A stretch of DNA of 34,282 nt from a virus, in IMG/VR virus record IMGVR_UViG_3300032288_004457, positions 1 to 34,282 of that record; one strand, 5' to 3'. The notes beneath the pieces were generated by a model, which did no database searches, was not told the DNA's origin, and worked only from the letters and a program-made list of their open reading frames with translations. Positions 24,685-32,578 of the stretch are shown here, in pieces. Numbering within the stretch: the stretch's first letter is position 1; every line of letters starts with the position of its first letter. A program made the position numbers and the translations under genes.

Positions 24685-26139
24685 TTATCCAACATTCGGT
24701 ATTGTTGGTGTTTTAATGTTTACATCCACTTTTGGTGGTTTTATTTTAATATCAGGCAAAGATAGTGCCAATGAAGCAAAAATATCTACTGGACTTATAT
24801 TTGGTAATTCCGGCAATTCTGGAAATTGAGGTATTTCTATACTACCTAAATCTATTTGTGGAAATTCTACAGTCGATGGAAAATCGGGTATCGGTGGTCC
24901 GTTTTTAACTTGATATCCTGTATAATTTATGATAGCCGGTGCTGGAGGTGCGGGTGGTGTATATTGTGATGTAACCATCATATTTCCACCGACTCCTAAT
25001 AAATGAATTTGTGCCAAAGATAAAAATGGGTCAAGTAACACATTTGTTTTTGTACTAAATATAAAACTTGGTGGTGTGAAACTGATAAATGGTGGGTCTG
25101 GTATTAAACCTTTTATCTTTTCTTCTGCCAATGCTCTTATTTCTTCTTCTGTTGGGGTTTTTGCATCTATTTGTTCTTGTAATTCTTCTTTTGTTGGAAT
25201 ATTTGGGATTTCAATTGGTATATCTATTTCTGGTACTAAACCATTTGCCGTATCTTTTACAAATTTTTTAATTTCTTCTAAAGTTGGTTTTGGTTTTGGT
25301 ATTGAATCCAATATTGCCACAACGGCTTGTACATATTGATAAATTGGTTGTAAAATAATATCTTCAATTGGTGGTATTATTTGTTTTTTAATTTCTTCAA
25401 TTGCAATTACTAATAATTTTTCTTTTGCTTCTTCAATAATCTTTTTTCTATCCGGTAATTTTGGAAATTGAAACTTCAATGCCTTTTTTATTTGTTTACC
25501 TATTGCTGGCTTTTTCTTTTTAGCTTCTTTTAATTTTTTTATTATCTCAACCGCACCCTTAACTACTGGATGATTTTTTATATCCGGTGCAACTGCTTCT
25601 TTATTTATTATTTTTTGAGCTGTTTCGTAAACTGGTATAGTAATTGATGGTAGAGGTGGGATTGCCGGTAATGTTATCGTTTGTTTTTTTAATTCATCTT
25701 CTAAAAGTTTCAACGCTTCTACTTCTGCTTTATGTGCTGCAGCTGTTGCAGCTAATGATATCGGGTCTGGTCCTATATTTTGAATTGTTCCTGGTGCCGG
25801 TGGTGTGGTTGGCCATCCTAATGGTTTTATTAATGGATTTGGTAAAGGTGACATTTCTGCTCCTAACCAATATGCATCAAATGCAGATGGGTATATTTCT
25901 TGTAATACATTAAAATTACTACCAACACTTTCCGTTCCTTTCTTTAGTGCATTTTTAATAGCATCTGCCATACCTTTAACATTACCATTGATAACATTAA
26001 CTCCGTATAACAAATCACCACCACTTTTAATTGCTTTATCGTATTCATTTGCATAAAATTCAGCAAACTCATCCGGGTCAGCTTTAAATTGACCTGTAAC
26101 CATTGCAGTTAAAACATTCAACTTAAAAATTGCCCACAT
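24685..26139 (-). CDS. Pro-rich baseplate-region protein (484 aa)
   Basis: The first 100 residues are helical and contain a conserved-looking part, NEYDKAIKSGGDLLYGVNVI, then KNALKKGTESVG. The rest is very unusual: long Pro/Ile/Lys/Glu-rich stretches such as LPAIPPLPSITIPVYE, a lysine cluster (KKLKEAKKKKPAIGKQIKK), and repeated PT(L/K)EEI motifs (KPTLEEIKK, IPTKEELQE, TPTEEEIR). Near the C-terminus come TPPAPPAPAI and more alternating Pro/hydrophobic segments (IDLGSIEIPQFPELPELPN). Such a chain could be an extended ruler or lining protein. It sits one base after the spike-like gene, among baseplate genes, so it is probably a virion protein, but I know no family for it. Confidence 0.75.
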   Translation of the reverse strand: MWAIFKLNVLTAMVTGQFKADPDEFAEFYANEYDKAIKSGGDLLYGVNVINGNVKGMADAIKNALKKGTESVGSNFNVLQEIYPSAFDAYWLGAEMSPLPNPLIKPLGWPTTPPAPGTIQNIGPDPISLAATAAAHKAEVEALKLLEDELKKQTITLPAIPPLPSITIPVYETAQKIINKEAVAPDIKNHPVVKGAVEIIKKLKEAKKKKPAIGKQIKKALKFQFPKLPDRKKIIEEAKEKLLVIAIEEIKKQIIPPIEDIILQPIYQYVQAVVAILDSIPKPKPTLEEIKKFVKDTANGLVPEIDIPIEIPNIPTKEELQEQIDAKTPTEEEIRALAEEKIKGLIPDPPFISFTPPSFIFSTKTNVLLDPFLSLAQIHLLGVGGNMMVTSQYTPPAPPAPAIINYTGYQVKNGPPIPDFPSTVEFPQIDLGSIEIPQFPELPELPNISPVDIFASLALSLPDIKIKPPKVDVNIKTPTIPNVG

Positions 26140-26140
26140 A

Positions 26141-27367
26141 TTACTTACTTAAAAATGTTCTACTAGATTGTATTTTACCTAATCTTTTCTTAATTGATGT
26201 AAAAATTGCTGCATTGTGAGGACCAGGTCCCGTAGGTCCTACTCCTGTTGCAAATACCATTTTATTAATTGCATCTAACATTTCTTCCATCAATGCAATT
26301 AACTCACCAGCTAAAACCGCTCTTTGTACATCCTGCCCTGCTTTTCCATTTGTTTTTTTAACCTCACCCAACCAAATGTTTCCGGTCCCATCCGTTGATA
26401 AAACAATATTTCGTTTTGTTTGGAAAATTATGTTATTATCGGAATGAATATGTGAATCACCAATTGAATCAACACTAAATTTGCCATCTGTAATTATACC
26501 TGTATTACCTTTACCAAATATAATAAATTCTTTTGCCTTTGCAGATAAAACTATTCTATCTGAATTTATAAATAATTGGTCACCTGTAAAATTCGATGAA
26601 TTTGGATAATTACTAAATCCTATCTTTTGTTTTTTAATAGTTTCTTTGAAAGGAATTTTTATCTTACCGGAGGTAATATAAACGGAAGTTCCATCCTTAT
26701 TAATATCTTCGGTTACTAGCTCCCCAATCGGTTTGGAATCTAATTCAGGATTTTGTTTATTACGAATGAATATTCCAGGAGATGAAGTTTTATCATCTTC
26801 TGTTAAAAAGAATTCACTAAAACGTATTGTATTACCAACTCTACCACTTATTATAGTATCACCATCTTTTGGTTGTAAAAATTTTATTTTTTCATTTTTT
26901 TTATAAGATGATTTTTGAGAATCCGATTTTGATGGTTTTGAATTGGGTGTTCCATCCTTTGCCGATTTATAATCGGAATTTTTATTTGATGTACTCAATT
27001 GAACGGCATCTCTCTCCGTATTTAATATTGATATACTTGCATTTTCTCTATAATTTGGATATAAAGATATACTATATGGCAACCAATAGTTTATATCGGA
27101 TATTTTTAAAATTAATATAGTTTCACCTATTATTGGGTATGTTATATTGTTTTTATCAAATGGAAATGCAATATTTTCACCCTTGAATATTACTTTATTA
27201 GATTTAAATTTTACTGCACCTAAATATTCTATATTATTTAAAGATTCTATATAATCTTTATTATCATTATATTTAGGAATTAAATTACTATTAATATCAA
27301 TTTTTTTATCATCAGGTAAATTGGTATATATTTGCTCTACTGTTGCTAAAAATGAATATATTTCCAT
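26141..27367 (-). CDS. Baseplate hub/spike-like protein (408 aa)
   Basis: A beta-rich protein probably forming the central membrane-piercing spike or its adaptor. Residues 1-130 could be an OB-like fold (KVIFKGENIAFPF and YPIIGETILILKI). A charged linker with SDSQKSSYKKNEK follows. The segment from about 270 to 335 has beta-prism features typical of gp5/VgrG-type spikes: LFINSDRIVLSAKAKEFIIF, then SHIHSDNNIIFQTKRNIVLS and GNIWLGE. The C-terminal 60 residues are helical and basic. Unlike T4 gp5, I see no lysozyme domain. It shares a TAATG overlap with the 135-aa gene and ends one base before the Pro-rich gene. The fold is inferred from pattern and location next to gp25 and gp6. Confidence 0.7.
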   Translation of the reverse strand: MEIYSFLATVEQIYTNLPDDKKIDINSNLIPKYNDNKDYIESLNNIEYLGAVKFKSNKVIFKGENIAFPFDKNNITYPIIGETILILKISDINYWLPYSISLYPNYRENASISILNTERDAVQLSTSNKNSDYKSAKDGTPNSKPSKSDSQKSSYKKNEKIKFLQPKDGDTIISGRVGNTIRFSEFFLTEDDKTSSPGIFIRNKQNPELDSKPIGELVTEDINKDGTSVYITSGKIKIPFKETIKKQKIGFSNYPNSSNFTGDQLFINSDRIVLSAKAKEFIIFGKGNTGIITDGKFSVDSIGDSHIHSDNNIIFQTKRNIVLSTDGTGNIWLGEVKKTNGKAGQDVQRAVLAGELIALMEEMLDAINKMVFATGVGPTGPGPHNAAIFTSIKKRLGKIQSSRTFLSK

Positions 27368-27774
27368 TATTTTACTTTGGTTTTAATTTCTTCAATTTCT
27401 ATTTCTAAATCAACCATTTTTTCTTTAGCTTTTTCTTCTACCGCATTTATAGTATCTTCCATATCCTGTAATAATTGTGCTTTTTCGTTTTCACTTAACC
27501 AACCATCTTCACCAATACCTTTAGCTTCAGCTGCTGCTAATCTTTGTGCAATTGTTGCAAGTTTAATTAAATGGTCATCGTTTTTAACTGATACTTCAAT
27601 TAAATCTTTTATAATAGGTGCAATAACAGTTGCTTCACCAACATTTTTAATTAATTTACGAAGTGATTCAATCAAATCGGAAATGTTTTTCTTTTTGTTT
27701 TGTTGGTTTTCGTATATATCCTTAAATAATGATGATAAATTTTTACCATCAAATAGTTGAAATTCAGCACTCAT
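27367..27774 (-). CDS. Small helical protein (135 aa) at the start of the baseplate block
   Basis: An almost fully helical, charged protein. It has LFKDIYENQQNKKKNISDLI, then an Ala-rich helix RLAAAEAKGIGEDGWL, then a C-terminal coiled coil with NAVEEKAKEKMVDLEIEIEE. No family recognised. It could be a tail-assembly chaperone, a hub-associated protein or a regulator. It overlaps the SGNH-like gene by 11 bases and the spike-like gene by one base (TAATG), so it links the accessory block to the baseplate block in one transcript. Confidence 0.7.
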   Translation of the reverse strand: MSAEFQLFDGKNLSSLFKDIYENQQNKKKNISDLIESLRKLIKNVGEATVIAPIIKDLIEVSVKNDDHLIKLATIAQRLAAAEAKGIGEDGWLSENEKAQLLQDMEDTINAVEEKAKEKMVDLEIEIEEIKTKVK

Positions 27775-28546
27775 AGAGTTTATTCTTTACTATATAATTA
27801 TAAAGTTCTTCAGTTATTAGTTTATAACCATTATCATTTGGGTGTTGTGCAACTTTCATTGGGTTTGGTTTTTTAATCTCCCAAACATTATCATTTTTGT
27901 AATATTTCATCATCCATGCTTCTAAAGATATTTCTCCAAATCCCCAATAATTCTTTTTATTAATTAAATTTGTAACATCATCTTTTTTATCCAATTGTTG
28001 AACCATCAAATCAAATGCATCACACATCAGATATTTAATTCCATATTCGTTTAACATTTTTTGTAAAAATACGATATAGTTTTGATTTATTATATTGTAA
28101 TAATTTTGATTAAACAATTCTAGTAAAAAGAATTTTTTATAATCTGATAAAAAGTTATTAAATTTTTCATCACCAAATTGATAAGAATCGGTAAATTTAT
28201 GTGGTAATATAGATAATTCCATTTGCCCCCAACTTATCCACTCACCTTTTGGTAAAAACGGAACATAATCTCTTAAAGATGAACTCCACATTATAACAAC
28301 AAAATCTCCTTTTTTAATTTTATCATTTCGTAAATCGTTAATAACATCATTAAAAATCATATTATTGGCTCTACCACTCCAGCCATTATTAACCGGTTCT
28401 AACCCCATTTTTTTGGAAAGGTGTTTTACCCAACTATTTTCATTTCTAAATAATTGTAATTGCTGTCTATCTTTAATAGTTTGTTCATGTGTCCAATTTG
28501 CACCTTCACCTTCTGTCCAACTATCTCCGTATGCGTATAATTTCAT
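27764..28546 (-). CDS. SGNH/GDSL-like hydrolase (260 aa), catalytic set incomplete
   Basis: The N-terminus has the GDSW block (residues 7-10, Ser9 as likely nucleophile), followed by WVKHLSKKMGLEPVNNGWSG with the Gly block, and a C-terminal block VAQHPNDNGYKLI with His235. This matches the overall SGNH fold, whose members remove acetyl or other acyl groups from sugars and peptides. Two features weaken a standard esterase: block III reads VIMWSSSLRD without the usual GxND, and the position three before the His is Val, not Asp. It may therefore be a variant with altered chemistry or a binding protein. It starts three bases after the carbamoyltransferase stop, which suggests both act on the same glycan or nucleotide. 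No signal peptide is seen. Confidence 0.75.
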   Translation of the reverse strand: MKLYAYGDSWTEGEGANWTHEQTIKDRQQLQLFRNENSWVKHLSKKMGLEPVNNGWSGRANNMIFNDVINDLRNDKIKKGDFVVIMWSSSLRDYVPFLPKGEWISWGQMELSILPHKFTDSYQFGDEKFNNFLSDYKKFFLLELFNQNYYNIINQNYIVFLQKMLNEYGIKYLMCDAFDLMVQQLDKKDDVTNLINKKNYWGFGEISLEAWMMKYYKNDNVWEIKKPNPMKVAQHPNDNGYKLITEELYNYIVKNKLYEC

Positions 28547-28549
28547 AAC

Positions 28550-30250
28550 TTATTTGCTAATTAAATAATTTCCCAATACTAAATAATTCATATCACAATT
28601 TTCAAATGTCCAGATTGCTTTTTGTGGGTTATTTGTCATTGTGTGGTCTTTTAAATTAAATGATGTATTCAATAAAATTGGTGTTCCTGTTATCTTTTCA
28701 AATTCTTTTAACAAATCATAATATAATGGATTTTGTTCTCTTTTTACTGTCTGTATTCTTGCTGAGTTATCAACGTGCGTTACCGATGGTATAGGTGTTT
28801 CGGAAATAACTTCAACAACTTGATTCATATATGGAACATCTTCTTCTGATTTGAAATATTTTTGATAATCTTCATGTGTTACAGATGGGGCAAATGGCCT
28901 GAACATTTCTCTCTTTTTGACAACCTTATTGATTCTATCTCTAATATCAGGCAAATGTGGATTGCCCAATATAGAACGATTACCTAATGCTCTTGCACCA
29001 AATTCCGTTTTAGCTTGAAACCATCCTACTATATTACCTTCTTTTATCAATCCTGCAACTTTTTTAACCAATTCATCATCATACAAATATTCAACTTTTG
29101 TATCTTCGGAAAAATGGTCATGTATAATTTCATATAATTCAGTTGTATTCCACTCTGGTCCTAAATATGGTGATTGATTATCTCCACCTTTTACTTTTGG
29201 ATGTCCTAATGTTTGGTGGTAATGATATAAACATGCACCTATTGCAGAACCGGCATCCGATGGTGCAAATGGAATCCAAACATTTTTAATTGATGTAAAT
29301 TTTTTGATTTTACCATTGGCTGTTCCATTATATGCACACCCACCCCCTAATACTAAATTCTCACTTGACCAATTGTTTGATACTCTGTTTATTATAAAAT
29401 ATAATTGACTTTCATACCATTGTTGTAAAGAAGCTGCTAAATCTTTATGATGTTGTTCTATTGGTTCATCTTTAAATCTAGGAGGAAATCCAATCAATTT
29501 CATCAACTTATAACTAAACATATCGTTTTCTGAAATTTGATATGTAAAATATTTTTGATTTATATTCACCAATTCACCCAACCAATCAAATGTAGATATT
29601 TTTTCAAATACATTTTTATATTTCAAATCAGTACCATATGGTGCTAACCCCATTACCTTATACTCCCCCTCATTTGGTTTGAATCCTAAATAAGCAGTAA
29701 ATGCGGAATAAACTAATCCTAATGAATTTGGAAAAGTTAATTTATTTATTGTCTGAAATTTATTATCTCTAACATAACAAGCCAACATAGTTTCATCTTC
29801 ACCAACACCATCTATTGATAAACCTATTGCATTATCAAATGGGGATGTATAATATGAAAAAGCCAAGTGAGATAAATGATGTTTGGTATTTACAATAATA
29901 CCAACATATCCAATTGATTTTAATATATTTTTTAAACCACCTTCGGTTTGGTGCCATCTTTTATTAAATTCTCTCCATTTTTTTGGATATCGTTTACCTC
30001 CCCACTTTCCAATTATTCTTTTAACTCTTTCATATTTTAAATTCGGGTCTTCATACCAACAAACCATATCGATTTCATCGATTGTAATTTGTGCATAGTT
30101 TAAAACCCATTGGATTGCCTTAAACGGAAAAGAACTATCATGTTTTTCACCAGATAGTTTTTCTTCTTCGATAGCTGCGATTACTTTACCATCAATAATC
30201 AGTGCAGCAGCTGCATCGTGATAAAATGCGGATAAACCTAATTGTATCAT
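28550..30250 (-). CDS. NodU/TobZ-type O-carbamoyltransferase (566 aa)
   Basis: Enzymes of this family move a carbamoyl group from carbamoyl phosphate, through carbamoyl-AMP, to a hydroxyl group. The N-terminal Kae1-like part has FYHDAAAALI (H11, D12), AIEEEKLSGEKHD, the metal-binding HHLSH (124-128) and LSIDGVGED (144-152). NLVLGGGCAYNGTANGKI marks the ATP-binding region. The C-terminal part has TEFGARALGNRSIL near 415-430, the family motif (usually GPRALG), and MFRPFAPSV. Length and all main motifs suggest an active enzyme. Phage members are known; one was reported to carbamoylate 5-hydroxymethylcytosine in phage DNA, while bacterial ones act on sugars and antibiotics. The substrate here cannot be told. 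It lies three bases after the sigma-factor gene and three before the SGNH-like gene. Confidence 0.93.
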   Translation of the reverse strand: MIQLGLSAFYHDAAAALIIDGKVIAAIEEEKLSGEKHDSSFPFKAIQWVLNYAQITIDEIDMVCWYEDPNLKYERVKRIIGKWGGKRYPKKWREFNKRWHQTEGGLKNILKSIGYVGIIVNTKHHLSHLAFSYYTSPFDNAIGLSIDGVGEDETMLACYVRDNKFQTINKLTFPNSLGLVYSAFTAYLGFKPNEGEYKVMGLAPYGTDLKYKNVFEKISTFDWLGELVNINQKYFTYQISENDMFSYKLMKLIGFPPRFKDEPIEQHHKDLAASLQQWYESQLYFIINRVSNNWSSENLVLGGGCAYNGTANGKIKKFTSIKNVWIPFAPSDAGSAIGACLYHYHQTLGHPKVKGGDNQSPYLGPEWNTTELYEIIHDHFSEDTKVEYLYDDELVKKVAGLIKEGNIVGWFQAKTEFGARALGNRSILGNPHLPDIRDRINKVVKKREMFRPFAPSVTHEDYQKYFKSEEDVPYMNQVVEVISETPIPSVTHVDNSARIQTVKREQNPLYYDLLKEFEKITGTPILLNTSFNLKDHTMTNNPQKAIWTFENCDMNYLVLGNYLISK

Positions 30251-30253
30251 ATT

Positions 30254-30946
30254 TTAAATTTTTATATCACCTTCCCTATCAAATTCATTATAAAGTGCCA
30301 TTTGTTTTTCTTTCATTTTATTGACAACTTTAGTTATATAATGGGTTGGGTGCCCTGTCATTTCTCTAATAAGTAGGTATAAAGATTTTTTATTGAAATT
30401 TTCTATATAGTTTGCTCTTCTGAATAATTCTAACACCGCGTCTGCGATTTGCATATCTCTTTTTTTGGGAAAGAAATTTTCTAGATGTGTATCCCAGTAT
30501 TGCAACATTCTTACATTAAACATTCTATGTTCATCATTACGGACTTCTTCTTTAAAATTATTCTCAGTATCCCAACTTTCAGGTAATGCTGACATTATAT
30601 CTGTATCTTTGTATCTTTTATAGTTTGCGTTATTATTTAAAATTAAATAATTTCTTGCAACAATAGTAAAATAACTAAATGCTTTACCTTTACCATTTTT
30701 GTACATATGAATTTTCTCAATCATAAATGCAACAACCTCTGCCATTACATCTTGTGGGTCATCATCAAAATAAGTAAATTTCCATTTATTATAAACAATT
30801 TCTGCTAATTTTTTAAATGCAGAATCAATTCTTTCCCTATACAATTTATCTTTAATATATTGGTCGGTTGTAAGATTATACTCAATGATAGCATCTTCGG
30901 TATCTTTTGTAAAATATTGTCTATTTGGACCTCTTTTTCTAGGCAT
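30254..30946 (-). CDS. Late-transcription sigma factor, gp55-like
   Basis: A 230-residue sigma-70-family protein, probably the phage's late sigma. A basic N-terminus (MPRKRGPNRQYF) leads to a helical region. Residues about 65-125 match region 2: DDDPQDVMAEVVAFMIEKI, then GKAFSYFTIVARNYLILNNN and NYKRYKDT, which in this family melt and recognise the -10 element. The C-terminal part has LYLLIREMTGHPTHYITKVV, like a short helix-turn-helix. T4 gp55 (185 residues) works with the sliding clamp and gp33 and recognises TATAAATA with no -35. Here the likely targets are the ATATTTATAT sites upstream of structural genes. It lies one base after the 80-aa gene. Confidence 0.88.
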   Translation of the reverse strand: MPRKRGPNRQYFTKDTEDAIIEYNLTTDQYIKDKLYRERIDSAFKKLAEIVYNKWKFTYFDDDPQDVMAEVVAFMIEKIHMYKNGKGKAFSYFTIVARNYLILNNNANYKRYKDTDIMSALPESWDTENNFKEEVRNDEHRMFNVRMLQYWDTHLENFFPKKRDMQIADAVLELFRRANYIENFNKKSLYLLIREMTGHPTHYITKVVNKMKEKQMALYNEFDREGDIKI

Positions 30947-30947
30947 A

Positions 30948-31190
30948 TTATTGTTGAGTTTTGAATCTTTCGATTGTTTGTTTAATTTGATAAAATATAG
31001 AACCTACTTCATCATCTTTCTCAAACATCTGACGATTATCGATTTGTCTCAATGCTTCAAGTAATGCTTTATTTCTATTCAATTCATCTTCTATAAAATC
31101 TTCATAAGATTCTAATTTATTTAACAAATTAAATATTGTATACCCTGCACCCGTCAACATTACTATTAAAAATATTAATATTATTTCCAT
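30948..31190 (-). CDS. Small single-pass membrane protein (80 aa)
   Basis: Residues 3-21 form one membrane segment (IILIFLIVMLTGAGYTIFN). The remaining 58 residues are charged and helical, with LNKLESYEDFIEDELNRNKA and FYQIKQTIERFKTQQ, likely a cytoplasmic coiled coil. No family can be named. A membrane anchor with a cytoplasmic helix could be a lysis-timing, superinfection or host-envelope factor; the sequence does not decide. It sits between peptide deformylase (three bases) and the sigma-factor gene (one base) in the same operon. Confidence 0.75.
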   Translation of the reverse strand: MEIILIFLIVMLTGAGYTIFNLLNKLESYEDFIEDELNRNKALLEALRQIDNRQMFEKDDEVGSIFYQIKQTIERFKTQQ

Positions 31191-31193
31191 AAA

Positions 31194-31829
31194 TTAAACT
31201 ATTTCGTATCCTTGTAAAAAATATTTGTTAGCATGTTTTCCCTTAACTTCTAACAATTCACCATTTGGTGATTTCATAACGATTTTTTCATTTCTACCAT
31301 ACTCTACTTTTTTAACAAATGTTGTAGAATATATCCTATCTCTAATTGTTAACCCATCCAAATGGTCTATTTCATGCTGAACCACAACTGTTTTCATTGT
31401 ATCAACACCTACACCACCGGATTCTTTATCTTGTTCAGGATTTATTTGAAAGATTAATTCACCCAAATTATCGGTTTGAATTTTAACCATACTTGCTCTA
31501 ATAGTTCTAATCGGTTTTTCTACTGACCTTGGTATTGATAAACAACCTTCTACAAAAATAAATCCATCTTTTGACTTTTCAATCATTTGTGGGTTTACTA
31601 AGAATAATTCTTCATCACCAAATTTAATTAAACATGCTCTTTTTTTAATTCCAATTTGAGTTGCCGAAATGCCCAATCCACCATATTTTGCCAAAGCATC
31701 TATAAGTGTTTGTTTTAATTCATCTGCTTCCTGTTGTGTGATTTCTGTTTTTAAACATGGTGTTTTAAGATATTCTTTAAATTCTTTTGTTTCAAACCCA
31801 TGCTTGTCTTTGTCAACGATTAATTTCAT
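31194..31829 (-). CDS. def: Peptide deformylase (211 aa)
   Basis: It removes the formyl group from the first methionine of new proteins in the host cytoplasm. All three family motifs are present: GLGISATQ (51-58), EGCLS (94-98, metal ligand Cys96) and QHEIDH (151-156, His152, Glu153 and His156). The C-terminal 40 residues (from about 170, with VMKSPNGELLEVKGKHANKY) extend beyond the usual bacterial core and look specific to this protein. Phage deformylases are known from marine T4-like phages, where they may speed maturation of short-lived or phage-made proteins. The gene overlaps the DUF2061 gene by four bases (ATGA). Confidence 0.95.
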   Translation of the reverse strand: MKLIVDKDKHGFETKEFKEYLKTPCLKTEITQQEADELKQTLIDALAKYGGLGISATQIGIKKRACLIKFGDEELFLVNPQMIEKSKDGFIFVEGCLSIPRSVEKPIRTIRASMVKIQTDNLGELIFQINPEQDKESGGVGVDTMKTVVVQHEIDHLDGLTIRDRIYSTTFVKKVEYGRNEKIVMKSPNGELLEVKGKHANKYFLQGYEIV

Positions 31830-32041
31830 TTTTCTTTATTTTTAAGTCCATATTTTATCCAATTATACCAAACCCTTTCATGTAAAAAGTAAATTATTGG
31901 TTTTATTATTAATTCCCCCAAACCTACCATTCCTGCCCATTTTATAGGAAGGCCGGCAAATAAGGTAAGAATAATTGTAGTTATAGTTCCAATAAAACGA
32001 TAACTAATACTTTTTACTATATGTCTTTTAACTAACGGCAT
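31826..32041 (-). CDS. DUF2061-like membrane protein (71 aa)
   Basis: The whole protein fits DUF2061: an N-terminal VKRHIVKSISYRFIGTITTI, a first membrane segment to LFAGLPIKWAGM, a second around GLGELIIKPIIYFL and a tail HERVWYNWIKYG. These are the conserved motifs of this small two-helix family of unknown function. In bacteria I recall DUF2061 near or fused to sulfate-activation genes such as adenylylsulfate kinase. Here it overlaps the nucleotidyltransferase by 14 bases and the deformylase by four, so all three are tightly coupled. A role in the membrane with a nucleotide-handling partner is possible but unproven. Confidence 0.88.
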   Translation of the reverse strand: MPLVKRHIVKSISYRFIGTITTIILTLFAGLPIKWAGMVGLGELIIKPIIYFLHERVWYNWIKYGLKNKEK

Positions 32042-32402
32042 ACTCTATAACATCTCCATTTGAATCCATATACCCCTGTCTAATTTTAGTTCCACTAATC
32101 ATTTCGACATCTGTTGGTGGTGCATGGTGTACAACATCATACCCAACACCTCTACCATAGTTTACACTTTCAATATCAGGAATTATACTGATTAAAATTT
32201 TATCCGAATTTTCTATAAAGAATTTTTCTTGAGATAAATCTTTAAGAACTTGTTGTGCCGATTTTGGATTGTTTTCATCAACTTGCACATCTCTAATTGC
32301 TACCCAAACATTTTTTCCTTTGTTTAGTTGTTGATTGATTAACCATTCGTGTCCTGCGTGCCAAGTTTGCCATCTTCCGATGTATAATGCGTATTTTTTC
32401 AT
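32028..32402 (-). CDS. NMNAT/cytidylyltransferase-like nucleotidyltransferase (124 aa)
   Basis: The N-terminal YIGRWQTWHAGHEWLI holds the HxGH motif (15-18), and MISGTKIR (101-108) matches the ISTxxR-type motif that binds the triphosphate. IIPDIESVNYGRGVGYDV lies between. These features mark the nucleotidylyltransferase superfamily that includes NMN adenylyltransferase, ATP sulfurylase and CTP-dependent enzymes. At 124 residues it is shorter than typical NMNAT (about 170-200), though both key motifs are present. The product could be NAD, an activated sulfate or another nucleotide conjugate. It begins two bases after the 57-aa gene and overlaps the DUF2061 gene. Confidence 0.85.
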   Translation of the reverse strand: MKKYALYIGRWQTWHAGHEWLINQQLNKGKNVWVAIRDVQVDENNPKSAQQVLKDLSQEKFFIENSDKILISIIPDIESVNYGRGVGYDVVHHAPPTDVEMISGTKIRQGYMDSNGDVIEYAVS

Positions 32403-32404
32403 AA

Positions 32405-32578
32405 TTAATTTTTTTCTATAAGTGATTCAATTAATACCCATCCAAAAAACATAATACCAATTGGTAAATTAACAGAATATCCAAAGGATACTGATAATCC
32501 CAATCCTATTACTAATTTCATTGCTTTTAATCCATCTTTTATGGTTCTTTTATACCAATAATCGAAATAATTTTTCAT
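32405..32578 (-). CDS. Small membrane protein (57 aa)
   Basis: A complete short frame with an ATG at 32578, immediately after the UvdE stop (32579), and a TAA at 32405-32407, two bases before the nucleotidyltransferase ATG. It fills what would otherwise be the largest gap in the window. The start MKNYFDYWYKRTIKDGLKAM is basic and aromatic, followed by two hydrophobic stretches, KLVIGLGLSVSFGYSVNL and PIGIMFFGWVLIESLI. A two-helix membrane hairpin, similar in plan to the DUF2061 protein two genes downstream, is likely. The role is unknown. Confidence 0.75.
   Translation of the reverse strand: MKNYFDYWYKRTIKDGLKAMKLVIGLGLSVSFGYSVNLPIGIMFFGWVLIESLIEKN

Noticed and set aside
25076-26056. Plus-strand frames in the Pro-rich gene that look like membrane proteins
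   Set aside because: Leu/Val-rich runs arise from the complement of Pro/Lys/Glu-rich codons. The minus frame is complete and fits its neighbours.
26141-27367. A tail lysozyme domain in the spike-like protein, as in T4 gp5
   Set aside because: No lysozyme Glu-Asp-Thr pattern is seen. The protein moves from an OB-like part through a linker to the beta-prism-like part.
27377-27760. A 127-residue plus-strand frame opposite the 135-aa gene
   Set aside because: It lies wholly within the minus gene, which is coupled to both neighbours by overlaps. The plus product is low-complexity and Ser/Phe-rich.
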